NCBI GenBank assembly: GCA_022703115.1
Contig: JAKLEK010000108.1
Coordinates: 1-5,548 of the forward strand
Direction: 5' to 3'
Source: Elusimicrobiota bacterium
GTDB taxonomy: Bacteria > Elusimicrobiota > Elusimicrobia > Elusimicrobiales > UBA9959
Length of the DNA stretch: 5,548 bases
Part shown: piece after piece, positions 1-4,486 of the stretch
Position numbering within the stretch: position 1 is the stretch's first letter
Layout of the letters: the number at the start of each line of letters is the position of its first letter
The notes under the pieces: model-generated
Databases searched by the model: none
What the model was told of the DNA's origin: nothing
What the model saw: only the letters and a program-made list of their open reading frames with translations
Made by a program: the position numbers and the translations under genes

Positions 1-543
1 CTTGTAGTCCGTGAGCGCTATCTCCCCGCCGCCGAGATACTCGATCTTGTCGGCGATTATGCGCACGAGTAGCCCATCCACTTCCACGTCGGTACCGTAC
101 TCCACCGCGAACGGGACCTTCAGCCGGCCCTCGTGGTGGCGGTAATAGCCGGTGAGCATCTCCAGGCCCTTCCGGAAATCCTCCTCGGCCCTTAACGGGT
201 CCCGATAACCCCGCTCCAGGTAGGACTTAAGCCCCCATTCCTTCCTGTAAGCTTCCAGCACCTCGTTCAGCGCCGGGAAAGGGGGGGCCTTCACCGCGTA
301 AAGGAACTCAAGGGCGTGATGAATGCTATGCCCGAAAGTGAAATAGTACTTGGGCTCTTCCTTTATCTTGTCTATGTACTTGAACTTGTACTTGAGGGGG
401 CATTCCTCGTACAGGGACATCTTGGAATACGAGAACGCCAGCGGAGACCTGGAAGAACCGCGCGCCTGCGTGGAGGGACCGGGCGGGACGTCGCCGAAAA
501 GTCCCGGTTCCCCGGGCGCCGGGTCATCTTTCCGTTTTTTCAT
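1..543 (-). CDS. RecB-family PD-(D/E)XK nuclease, N-terminal part (cut by window edge)
   Basis: The 181 visible codons stay open to the left edge, so the C-terminus is missing. After a Pro/Gly-rich, probably disordered N-terminus (residues 1-35) comes FSYSKMSLYEECPLKYKF (38-55), the usual opening of RecB/AddB/Cas4-type nuclease domains, with Cys48 where iron-sulfur members have their first cluster cysteine. Next is a GxxxHxxLE motif (Gly71, His75, Leu78, Glu79). Then come Asp165 and the Asp179-Tyr-Lys181 triad, matching the catalytic D...DYK core. The family cuts DNA in recombination, repair or CRISPR adaptation; which role applies here cannot be read. The start is the first ATG after an in-frame TAA two codons upstream, and no other ATG precedes the conserved motif. 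The Shine-Dalgarno is weak. The start overlaps the lipoprotein gene by 20 bases, so translation is probably coupled. The assignment to the superfamily is firm; the subfamily is open. Confidence 0.88.
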   Translation of the reverse strand, partial: MKKRKDDPAPGEPGLFGDVPPGPSTQARGSSRSPLAFSYSKMSLYEECPLKYKFKYIDKIKEEPKYYFTFGHSIHHALEFLYAVKAPPFPALNEVLEAYRKEWGLKSYLERGYRDPLRAEEDFRKGLEMLTGYYRHHEGRLKVPFAVEYGTDVEVDGLLVRIIADKIEYLGGGEIALTDYK

Positions 544-1330
544 ATTTTATAAGCTCGGTAACGCGGCTTTCGAATTTCTTTCCCGCCACGCTGGTCAGCA
601 CCTTGCCCACCCACGGCGCGTAATATTCGTACACCCAGGAAGGCGCCCCGTCCTGAGCCTGCTTCACCTTGATGCAGTTCTCGAACTCTCCGGCCCTGAC
701 CTTCACCTTGAGGCCGACGGCCTCAACGGTGAACCGCAGCCGCCGTCCGTCGATAACTGATACCCAGGAAAGGCCCTGTTCCACCGGATACCTCAGCAGC
801 AGGGCATCCCGGCCTTTTCCGGCCTCCACTATATCCAGGCCCCTGAGCTCGAATTTCCGTTTCTGCGTTGCCACCAGCTTCCTGCCGGCGTAGGTCCTGG
901 TGACGGAGGCGCCGCGGAAAGGAGAGAGATCCGTCACGCGCGACACCTGCCTGGCGTTAAGCCCTCCGGTATCCGAATCGCCGTAGGTCCAGGAGAACGG
1001 ACGGTCGAACGGCAGATAATCCGGACAGACGAGCAGCGTCTTCATCGCGGCCCGCCTGGAAGCGTACTCCGGATAGTTCTTCAGCAGTCTCTCCAGCACC
1101 GGAGCCGCCCTGGAGCAGAGCCCGAATTTCCGGGCGTAGATATCGGCCGCCCTGAACAACGCGGCCGGCGCCCGCGGGTCCCCGGGATCCCTGGCGGCGA
1201 AAAGGTCGTAATATTCCGCCGCCTTAAGCGGCATTCCCTGCAGCTCCAGCCTGGCGGCCTCGTCGTAATAATAGCCGCGGCCGCAGGAGCAAAGCAGGCA
1301 GACCAGGGCGGGGAGGAAAAGTCTCTTCAT
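524..1330 (-). CDS. TPR-like outer-membrane-type lipoprotein, uncharacterised
   Basis: The 268-residue product begins with a short lipoprotein signal peptide: Lys2-Arg3, a hydrophobic core, and a lipobox LCSC ending at Cys16. It is therefore predicted to be lipid-anchored. Residues 20-100 are alpha-helical and TPR-like, with alanine-rich helix pairs and a 'KNYPEY' turn, in the manner of BamD/YbgF-type periplasmic scaffolds. Residues 110-265 look like a beta-rich domain. They carry 'GLSW' (186-189), 'AGEFENCIKV' (213-222) and 'YYAPWVGKV' (236-244), a pattern I associate with hypothetical bacterial lipoproteins of the form AGxFxxC...YYAPGVG. No catalytic residues are evident and the function is unknown. 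The start is supported by a GGAAGG Shine-Dalgarno seven bases upstream. The gene lies 63 bases downstream of the tRNA with no clear terminator between, and overlaps the nuclease start. BamD itself is unlikely because only about two TPR-like units are present and the C-terminus differs. Confidence 0.85.
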   Translation of the reverse strand: MKRLFLPALVCLLCSCGRGYYYDEAARLELQGMPLKAAEYYDLFAARDPGDPRAPAALFRAADIYARKFGLCSRAAPVLERLLKNYPEYASRRAAMKTLLVCPDYLPFDRPFSWTYGDSDTGGLNARQVSRVTDLSPFRGASVTRTYAGRKLVATQKRKFELRGLDIVEAGKGRDALLLRYPVEQGLSWVSVIDGRRLRFTVEAVGLKVKVRAGEFENCIKVKQAQDGAPSWVYEYYAPWVGKVLTSVAGKKFESRVTELIKYEKTER

Positions 1331-1337
1331 TCAGCGG

Positions 1338-1343
1338 CCTTCC
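1338..1343 (-). promoter_or_regulatory. Ribosome binding site of the lipoprotein gene
   Basis: On the minus strand GGAAGG lies seven bases before the ATG at 1330. It supports that start over downstream alternatives, and the lipoprotein signal peptide begins directly at this ATG. Confidence 0.6.
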
Positions 1344-1393
1344 GGTAGAACGCCGGCGGCCGGCTTCGGCGCACCGGCGCGGTGAATGAACCG

Positions 1394-1465
1394 TACCCCC
1401 ACCAGGAATCGAACCTGGATCTCCTGCTTAGAAGGCAGGAGCTCTGTCCATTGAGCTATGGGGGC
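1394..1465 (-). tRNA. tRNA-Arg(UCU)
   Basis: The minus strand folds into a complete cloverleaf of 72 bases. It has a 7-bp acceptor stem (GCCCCCA with TGGGGGT), a 4-bp D stem (GCTC/GAGC), an anticodon stem CCTGC/GCAGG, a 7-base loop CTTCTAA with anticodon TCT at 1430-1432, a 4-base variable region, and a T stem CCAGG/CCTGG with loop TTCGATT. The discriminator is A at 1394. No CCA is encoded, so it must be added after transcription. It reads AGA and AGG codons, which are common in the genes of this window. The first acceptor pair is a G1-U72 wobble rather than a Watson-Crick pair. A TATAAT box lies about 34 bases upstream. No obvious terminator follows, so read-through into the lipoprotein gene with RNase processing is possible. 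Confidence 0.96.
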
Positions 1466-1498
1466 GTAATGCCCGGTTCTCATTGAGCGGCCACGGGT

Positions 1499-1504
1499 AT
1501 TATA
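1499..1504 (-). promoter_or_regulatory. Probable -10 box (TATAAT) of the tRNA-Arg gene
   Basis: A perfect TATAAT is read on the minus strand, in an AT-rich patch (AAAATACTATAATACC) standing out from GC-rich surroundings. A start about seven bases downstream gives a tRNA leader of roughly 27 bases. No good -35 hexamer lies 16-18 bases upstream. The box may also drive the lipoprotein and nuclease genes. Confidence 0.55.
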
Positions 1505-1519
1505 GTATTTTACGAAGTT

Positions 1520-1535
1520 GGCCCGACACCGGGCC
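1520..1535 (-). terminator. Short GC hairpin after the thioredoxin/TPR gene, possible weak terminator
   Basis: GGCCCG and CGGGCC form a perfect 6-bp stem around a four-base loop, about 30 bases past the stop codon at 1565. On the minus strand it is followed by AACTTCGTAAAATAC, which is not a U-tract. It may only slow polymerase, protect the 3' end, or do nothing. Confidence 0.3.
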
Positions 1536-1564
1536 TGACTAGTCCGATAGCGCGGCCGGACGGT

Positions 1565-3193
1565 TCACTTCTGCGCGGCCACTTCTTTCCGGTAATCCTT
1601 CAGTTTCGCGTAAACGCGGTGCGTCTTCAACTGGGCGTCGCCGGGCAGATCGGCGGAAGCTATGGCATCGTCGAGGGTCTTCAGAGCCGCGGTCCTGTCC
1701 CGCATTTCCGCCTCTATCCTGGCTTTCAGATAGAGTATATCCAGTCTTATGTCGCCGTAAGCCAGCCCGGCCGCCAGCGAGGCCTCCCGAAGGGCTTCGG
1801 GATATTTTTTCATCCTGAACAGCATCGAGGCCAGCGAGCGATGGAACGGATATTCCCCGGGGAAAGCTGCCGCGAGCTCGCCGTAGACCGCCGCCGCGTC
1901 ACCATAGCGGCCGGCCGCGGCCAGATTACCGGCCTGCGACATGCGCAGCCCCTTGGCGGCTTCGGCCCTGCCGGCGTTTTCGGCCCGCGCCCCGTAGCCG
2001 GCCGCCGCCTTCGAATACATCTCCGCGGCCCGCTCCTTCATTCCGGCTCCGTCCAGCGCGTCCCCAAGAGCGGCGTATATGTCCTCGGCGGTATAGCCCC
2101 CGGACGCGGCCTCCTTCGAGGACACCAGCCGTTCGGCCAGCGTCCCCGCGCCTTCCAGCCAGGGCTTGGCGGCCCCGGCATCGAGCCTGTTCAGGGCGGT
2201 TATCCAATCCACCACTCCGGGCACGGCCGGACGGCCGTCGCTCCCGTCAAACCGGGCTATCGCGTCCCGGTAAAGGCCGGCCAGCCGCGAGGTGTCCGTA
2301 GAGGACGCCGCCAGTTCCAGCGAACAGGAGGCGTCCAGATGTTCCGCTTCGAGCGAGGCGATCCCGGACAGGAGGGAGCGCGCTTTGGCCCACTCCTTCT
2401 CCGACATGTAAACCTTCGCCACCCGCAGCCGCCCGGCCTCGTCGAGGGAGGAGGCCCGCTCCTTAGCGTCCGCTATAGGCAGTCCCTTCCAGCGCTCCTG
2501 CTCCCTGAGCCACGCGGAGAACGCCTCCGGTCCCGCGTTACCCGACATGCGTCCAATCTCGCGCATCCCGGCGTCCATCACTATGTACGTGGGGAAGCCG
2601 GAAGGCCGGAAGCGGGTCAGCCACTCGCGCGCCTGCGGGGCGTCGCCGTCGATGCTCACCCGCACCATGCCGGAACTCGCCGAGATGAAGTCCGGATGGG
2701 TAAGGACCGTGTCCTCCATAAGACGGCAGTACGGGCACCACTTGGTAAAGATATCCGCGAAGACCAGCCTGCCTTCCGCCCTAGCCCGGCGCAGCGCCGC
2801 CGGCATATCGTTCTGCAGGAAACCCGGCAGCGGGGGGGCCTGAGACTCCGTGACCTGGGCGGCGGCGTTCACCGCGCCCCGACGGCCCCTGACCTTCACC
2901 GTGAACTCCTCGAAAAGGCACATGGTCTGTTTTTCGGCGCACAATTTCAGGCTGACCGCCTGGACCCCGGCCATGGAGAACTGGCACTTCACCGTCCCGG
3001 AGCTCACCTCCAAGGCTGCTCCCGCGCCGCATTTCTGCGGAGCCTCCACGTTGAAATGATAACCCGCCTTCGCGGAGAACCTTACCACCTCGTTAAGCTT
3101 AACCGAACCCGGAGGGGGCTCGGCCAGCAGAGATCCGGCATCCGCGGCCGAAGCCGGCGCCAGCAGAATTAAGAAAAAAGGCAGATATCTCAT
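1565..3193 (-). CDS. Exported DsbD-N-like / thioredoxin (CPYC) / TPR fusion protein
   Basis: The product is 542 residues from the chosen start. Residues 1-16 form a Sec signal peptide (MRYLPFFLILLAPASA). Residues 20-105 look like a beta-sandwich similar to the N-terminal domain of DsbD: 'GYHFNVEAP' is followed by a Cys85-x6-Cys92 pair, close to the redox C-x5-C of DsbD, plus an extra pair Cys55/Cys70. Residues 125-237 are a thioredoxin-like domain of the DsbD C-terminal type, with 'FTKWCPYCRLMEDTV' (active Cys153/Cys156) and the cis-proline motif 'GFPTYIV' (Pro201). The rest is helical and TPR-like, clearest at residues 375-535. A role in periplasmic thiol-disulfide reduction or isomerisation is inferred. 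The electron-carrying membrane domain of DsbD is absent, so its electron source is unknown. A start 15 bases further upstream (3208) is open, but its Shine-Dalgarno is poor and it would lie very close to the predicted transcript start. Confidence 0.88.
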   Translation of the reverse strand: MRYLPFFLILLAPASAADAGSLLAEPPPGSVKLNEVVRFSAKAGYHFNVEAPQKCGAGAALEVSSGTVKCQFSMAGVQAVSLKLCAEKQTMCLFEEFTVKVRGRRGAVNAAAQVTESQAPPLPGFLQNDMPAALRRARAEGRLVFADIFTKWCPYCRLMEDTVLTHPDFISASSGMVRVSIDGDAPQAREWLTRFRPSGFPTYIVMDAGMREIGRMSGNAGPEAFSAWLREQERWKGLPIADAKERASSLDEAGRLRVAKVYMSEKEWAKARSLLSGIASLEAEHLDASCSLELAASSTDTSRLAGLYRDAIARFDGSDGRPAVPGVVDWITALNRLDAGAAKPWLEGAGTLAERLVSSKEAASGGYTAEDIYAALGDALDGAGMKERAAEMYSKAAAGYGARAENAGRAEAAKGLRMSQAGNLAAAGRYGDAAAVYGELAAAFPGEYPFHRSLASMLFRMKKYPEALREASLAAGLAYGDIRLDILYLKARIEAEMRDRTAALKTLDDAIASADLPGDAQLKTHRVYAKLKDYRKEVAAQK

Positions 3194-3201
3194 CGCAGAT
3201 T

Positions 3202-3205
3202 CTCC
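3202..3205 (-). promoter_or_regulatory. Ribosome binding site selecting the 3193 start
   Basis: GGAG (within GGGAGA on the minus strand) sits eight bases before the ATG at 3193. The alternative ATG at 3208 has only a weak AGG before it. The site therefore favours the shorter protein, whose signal peptide begins at Met-Arg-Tyr-Leu. Confidence 0.6.
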
Positions 3206-3230
3206 CATTGGCCTGACAACTTACGATGTA

Positions 3231-3236
3231 ATTATA
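3231..3236 (-). promoter_or_regulatory. Probable -10 box (TATAAT) of the thioredoxin/TPR gene
   Basis: A perfect TATAAT is read on the minus strand, 37 bases before the chosen start codon. Transcription would begin near 3224, leaving a leader of about 30 bases that includes the GGAG site. The -35 region is GC-rich and does not resemble TTGACA. The preceding bases (AATAACC) resemble those before the tRNA -10 box (AATAC). Confidence 0.55.
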
Positions 3237-3270
3237 GGTTATTGCGCGGCGGAGGCGACACCGCGCTCCG

Positions 3271-3308
3271 GTAAAAGAGAAGCGGCGGCGGGCAACCCCG
3301 CCGCCGCT
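3271..3308 (-). terminator. Intrinsic terminator of the cysteine-rich gene
   Basis: The minus-strand RNA forms a perfect 12-bp GC-rich stem (AGCGGCGGCGGG with CCCGCCGCCGCT) around the loop GTTG, followed by the T-rich tail TTCTCTTTTA. It lies 17 bases past the stop codon at 3326. The stem, loop and tail match a Rho-independent terminator acting in the minus direction. On the plus strand no T-tract follows. It should insulate the downstream thioredoxin/TPR gene, which has its own -10 box. Confidence 0.88.
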
Positions 3309-3325
3309 CTCTCTGCCGGCCGGAT

Positions 3326-4126
3326 TCAGCGGCAGCTAGGCAGGCCGTGATGGCTCTGGCAATACTGCGGATGGGGGGGCTTGGGATAGCCCGGCGTCAC
3401 CTTCTTCATGTCTCCGGTCTCGTCCGTCGCGGCGTCGGCCCCTTCCACTGATTTCCGGCAGGCGGGCGACATAGGGTTCAGCTGGCAGTACTGCGGACAA
3501 CCGGGATAGGCGTGGTGGTCCTTGCAGAACAAAGGACAGCCGGGCGCCGCCGGATAGGAAGCGCAGTTAGCCTTGGCGAGGCCTTCATCGAAAGCCTCTT
3601 CGCCGACGCTCTTATCTCCGGCGCTCTTCGGGCAGTTATAGCCGTTAGGGTTCGTGCCGCAGTACGCCGGCACGTGTCCGCAAGCGGACGACATAGGATT
3701 GCTCTGGCAGTACAAAGGACAGCCCGGATAAGCGTGATGGTCCTTGCAGAACAAAGGACAACCGGGCGCGTTCGGGTTAGAGGCGCAACTTGCCTTGGCC
3801 AGGCCCGGATCGAAAAGAACTTCGTCGGCGCTCTTCTCTCCGGCGCTCTTCGGGCAGCCGTATCCGTTCGGGTTAGTTCCGCAGTAGAGAGGAGGCGGGC
3901 AGATGGGGCTTCCCCAGCCCACGGTATGGCAGTATTTAGGACACCCCGGCGCCATGGGATTATCCCGGCAGAAAGCCGATGTCGCGTCCTTAGGCGCGGA
4001 AACCTCGGGCGACTCTACCTTTGCGGCGCCCGCCGCTGTGGCGGAATCCAGCTGCTCCGAAGCGGTCCCGGCATAGACGCCGCCGGACAGCCCAAGCATG
4101 ATGAACGCAACTATGACTTTCCTCAT
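3326..4126 (-). CDS. Exported cysteine-rich C-x8-C repeat protein, unknown function
   Basis: I do not recognise this 266-residue protein as a named family. Residues 1-19 are a Sec signal peptide (MRKVIVAFIMLGLSGGVYA). An Ala/Ser/Glu-rich linker follows to about residue 50. The remainder contains 22 cysteines, all arranged as eleven pairs of the form C-x8-C (one is C-x9-C at 66-76). Several are joined by x3 into a 13-residue period such as FCKDHHAYPGCPLYC. Typical unit cores are NPxxPGCP and DHHAYPGCP, so His-His occurs in three units. Residues 81-149 and 155-223 are a duplicated 69-residue block. Since the protein is exported, the cysteines may form disulfides, or Cys and His may bind metal; neither can be decided here. 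The start is set by AAGGAG four bases upstream; an ATG 48 bases further out (4174) would bury the signal peptide. A strong terminator follows. The neighbour downstream is a thioredoxin-domain protein that could act on it. Confidence 0.88.
   Translation of the reverse strand: MRKVIVAFIMLGLSGGVYAGTASEQLDSATAAGAAKVESPEVSAPKDATSAFCRDNPMAPGCPKYCHTVGWGSPICPPPLYCGTNPNGYGCPKSAGEKSADEVLFDPGLAKASCASNPNAPGCPLFCKDHHAYPGCPLYCQSNPMSSACGHVPAYCGTNPNGYNCPKSAGDKSVGEEAFDEGLAKANCASYPAAPGCPLFCKDHHAYPGCPQYCQLNPMSPACRKSVEGADAATDETGDMKKVTPGYPKPPHPQYCQSHHGLPSCR
3458..3664 (-). repeat. Internal duplication of the cysteine-rich gene, copy B
   Basis: This stretch encodes residues 155-223 (YCGTNPNGYNCPKSAG... to ...NPMSPAC). 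It matches copy A at 56 of 69 residues (about 81%) by direct comparison. The offset between copies is 222 bases (74 codons). Most differences cluster in the acidic spacer (residues 171-188), while the CKDHHAYPGCP core is unchanged. Confidence 0.9.
3680..3886 (-). repeat. Internal duplication of the cysteine-rich gene, copy A
   Basis: This stretch encodes residues 81-149 (YCGTNPNGYGCPKSAG... to ...NPMSSAC). All six cysteine pairs' spacing positions shared with copy B are conserved. Copies A and B are separated by only five codons, indicating an in-frame tandem duplication. Confidence 0.9.
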
Positions 4127-4130
4127 ATAG

Positions 4131-4136
4131 CTCCTT
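4131..4136 (-). promoter_or_regulatory. Ribosome binding site of the cysteine-rich gene
   Basis: AAGGAG on the minus strand is followed by CTAT and then the ATG at 4126. The spacing is slightly short but the match is strong. It decides for 4126 over the upstream in-frame ATG at 4174. Confidence 0.7.
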
Positions 4137-4172
4137 AATATTCCCGGCGTGTCAGAGAAGACCGCCGGCCCC

Positions 4173-4194
4173 AAACCCTATAGTGGTATAGTTT
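4173..4194. promoter_or_regulatory. AT-rich dyad overlapping the promoter of the cysteine-rich gene
   Basis: CTATA-GTGG-TATAG forms a 5-bp inverted repeat (4178-4191). It is flanked by AAA and TTT in an imperfect extension with a two-base insertion on one side. It overlaps the candidate -10 and start region of the minus-strand gene, so it could be an operator. It may equally be chance in an AT-rich promoter. Confidence 0.25.
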
Positions 4195-4218
4195 AGCCTC
4201 GGAAACGCCCGGCCTCAA
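4190..4218 (-). promoter_or_regulatory. Candidate promoter of the cysteine-rich gene
   Basis: On the minus strand TTGAGG (4213-4218) and TAAACT (4190-4195) are 17 bases apart, each matching four of six sigma-70 consensus positions. A start near 4183 gives a leader of about 57 bases. An overlapping CTATACC is an alternative -10 with no suitable -35. Confidence 0.35.
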
Positions 4219-4248
4219 GGGACAAAGGGGAAATCCGCCGGGGACTTT

Positions 4249-4290
4249 CGGCCCTGGCGCGTATGAGCCTTTTGGCCCAGGACAGGGCCG
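4249..4290. repeat. 8-bp inverted repeat in the intergenic region
   Basis: CGGCCCTG (4249-4256) and CAGGGCCG (4283-4290) are perfect inverted copies separated by 26 bases. No T-tract follows on either strand, so it is not a standard terminator. It could be a protein-binding dyad or an RNA stem, or chance in GC-rich DNA. Confidence 0.3.
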
Positions 4291-4321
4291 CCGGAAAAGC
4301 CGCTTTACCCATTTTCCTTTG

Positions 4322-4363
4322 GGCCCTTTGCCTTATAAAATGAAGAACCTATGGCCCTTATCC
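4322..4363. repeat. Degenerate direct repeat GGCCCTT(T/A)(G/T)CC
   Basis: The 11-base units at 4322-4332 and 4353-4363 agree at nine positions. They start 31 bases apart, close to three turns of the DNA helix. Such spacing suits paired regulator sites, but two short GC-rich units are weak evidence. Confidence 0.25.
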
Positions 4364-4433
4364 GGCCCTCGCTCTAAATGTCATACTGTGAACATTGCGC
4401 CAGGGCGCGCGCGGACCGGGCCCATTATCTTTT

Positions 4434-4442
4434 TGGTATCAT
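4434..4442 (+). promoter_or_regulatory. Candidate extended -10 promoter of the GH92 gene
   Basis: TGGTATCAT reads as an extended -10 (TG, one base, then TATCAT, five of six to consensus). No -35 match lies at the usual distance. A start near 4449 gives a leader of about 38 bases before the ATG at 4487. Confidence 0.4.
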
Positions 4443-4474
4443 ATCCCGGTCCCGGATCGTATCCCAGCGTCGCC

Positions 4475-4479
4475 AGGAG
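4475..4479 (+). promoter_or_regulatory. Ribosome binding site of the GH92 gene
   Basis: AGGAG lies seven bases before the ATG at 4487. It decides for this start over an in-frame ATG 147 bases upstream at 4340, which has no Shine-Dalgarno and would place 49 unconserved residues before the signal peptide. Confidence 0.75.
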
Positions 4480-4486
4480 CCTGAAA

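Larger units (their letters stand above)
4127..4486. other. Divergent intergenic region between the cysteine-rich gene and the GH92 gene
   Basis: These 360 bases carry no convincing gene. Both flanking genes are transcribed outward, so each must have its promoter here; candidates are listed separately. The middle is rich in GGCCC and its complement, interrupted by short A/T boxes such as TTATAAAAT (4333-4341). It contains an 8-bp inverted repeat (4249-4256 with 4283-4290) and a degenerate direct repeat GGCCCTTTGCC/GGCCCTTATCC 31 bases apart. AAGGGACAAAGGGGAAAT (4217-4234) is loosely complementary to ATTTTCCTTTGGGCCCTTT (4311-4329), which could pair over a distance. An RNA gene or regulatory element is possible but not shown. 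Confidence 0.5.

Noticed and set aside
525..527. ATGA stop-start overlap as the nuclease start
   Set aside because: That ATG is in a different frame from the conserved FSYSK...DYK sequence; the ATG at 543 is in the correct frame.
1394..1465. tRNA-Arg as an integration site of a mobile element
   Set aside because: No second copy of the tRNA 3' end, integrase gene or other mobile-element gene is visible in the window.
1619..3172. Long plus-strand open frame of 517 codons opposite the thioredoxin/TPR gene
   Set aside because: Its translation is Arg/Gly/Pro-rich without any domain, whereas the minus strand shows a signal peptide, CPYC and TPRs. Long antisense frames are expected in GC-rich genes.
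3281..3308. Bidirectional terminator
   Set aside because: The hairpin is followed by a T-rich tract only in the minus direction, and no plus-strand gene ends here.
3326..4126. Metallothionein
   Set aside because: Metallothioneins are small, cytoplasmic and use CxC/CxxC clusters; this protein is exported, longer, and uses C-x8-C spacing.
3512..4138. Plus-strand open frame opposite the cysteine-rich gene
   Set aside because: It mirrors the repeats of the real gene and has no ribosome site or signal; the minus strand has a signal peptide, AAGGAG and a terminator.
4127..4174. Upstream start (4174) for the cysteine-rich gene
   Set aside because: It adds 16 residues before a normal signal peptide and would ignore the AAGGAG site in front of 4126.
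4340..4486. In-frame N-terminal extension of the GH92 gene from an ATG at 4340
   Set aside because: The 49 extra codons contain no stop, but the ATG lacks a Shine-Dalgarno, the extension would hide the signal peptide, and AGGAG precedes the ATG at 4487.
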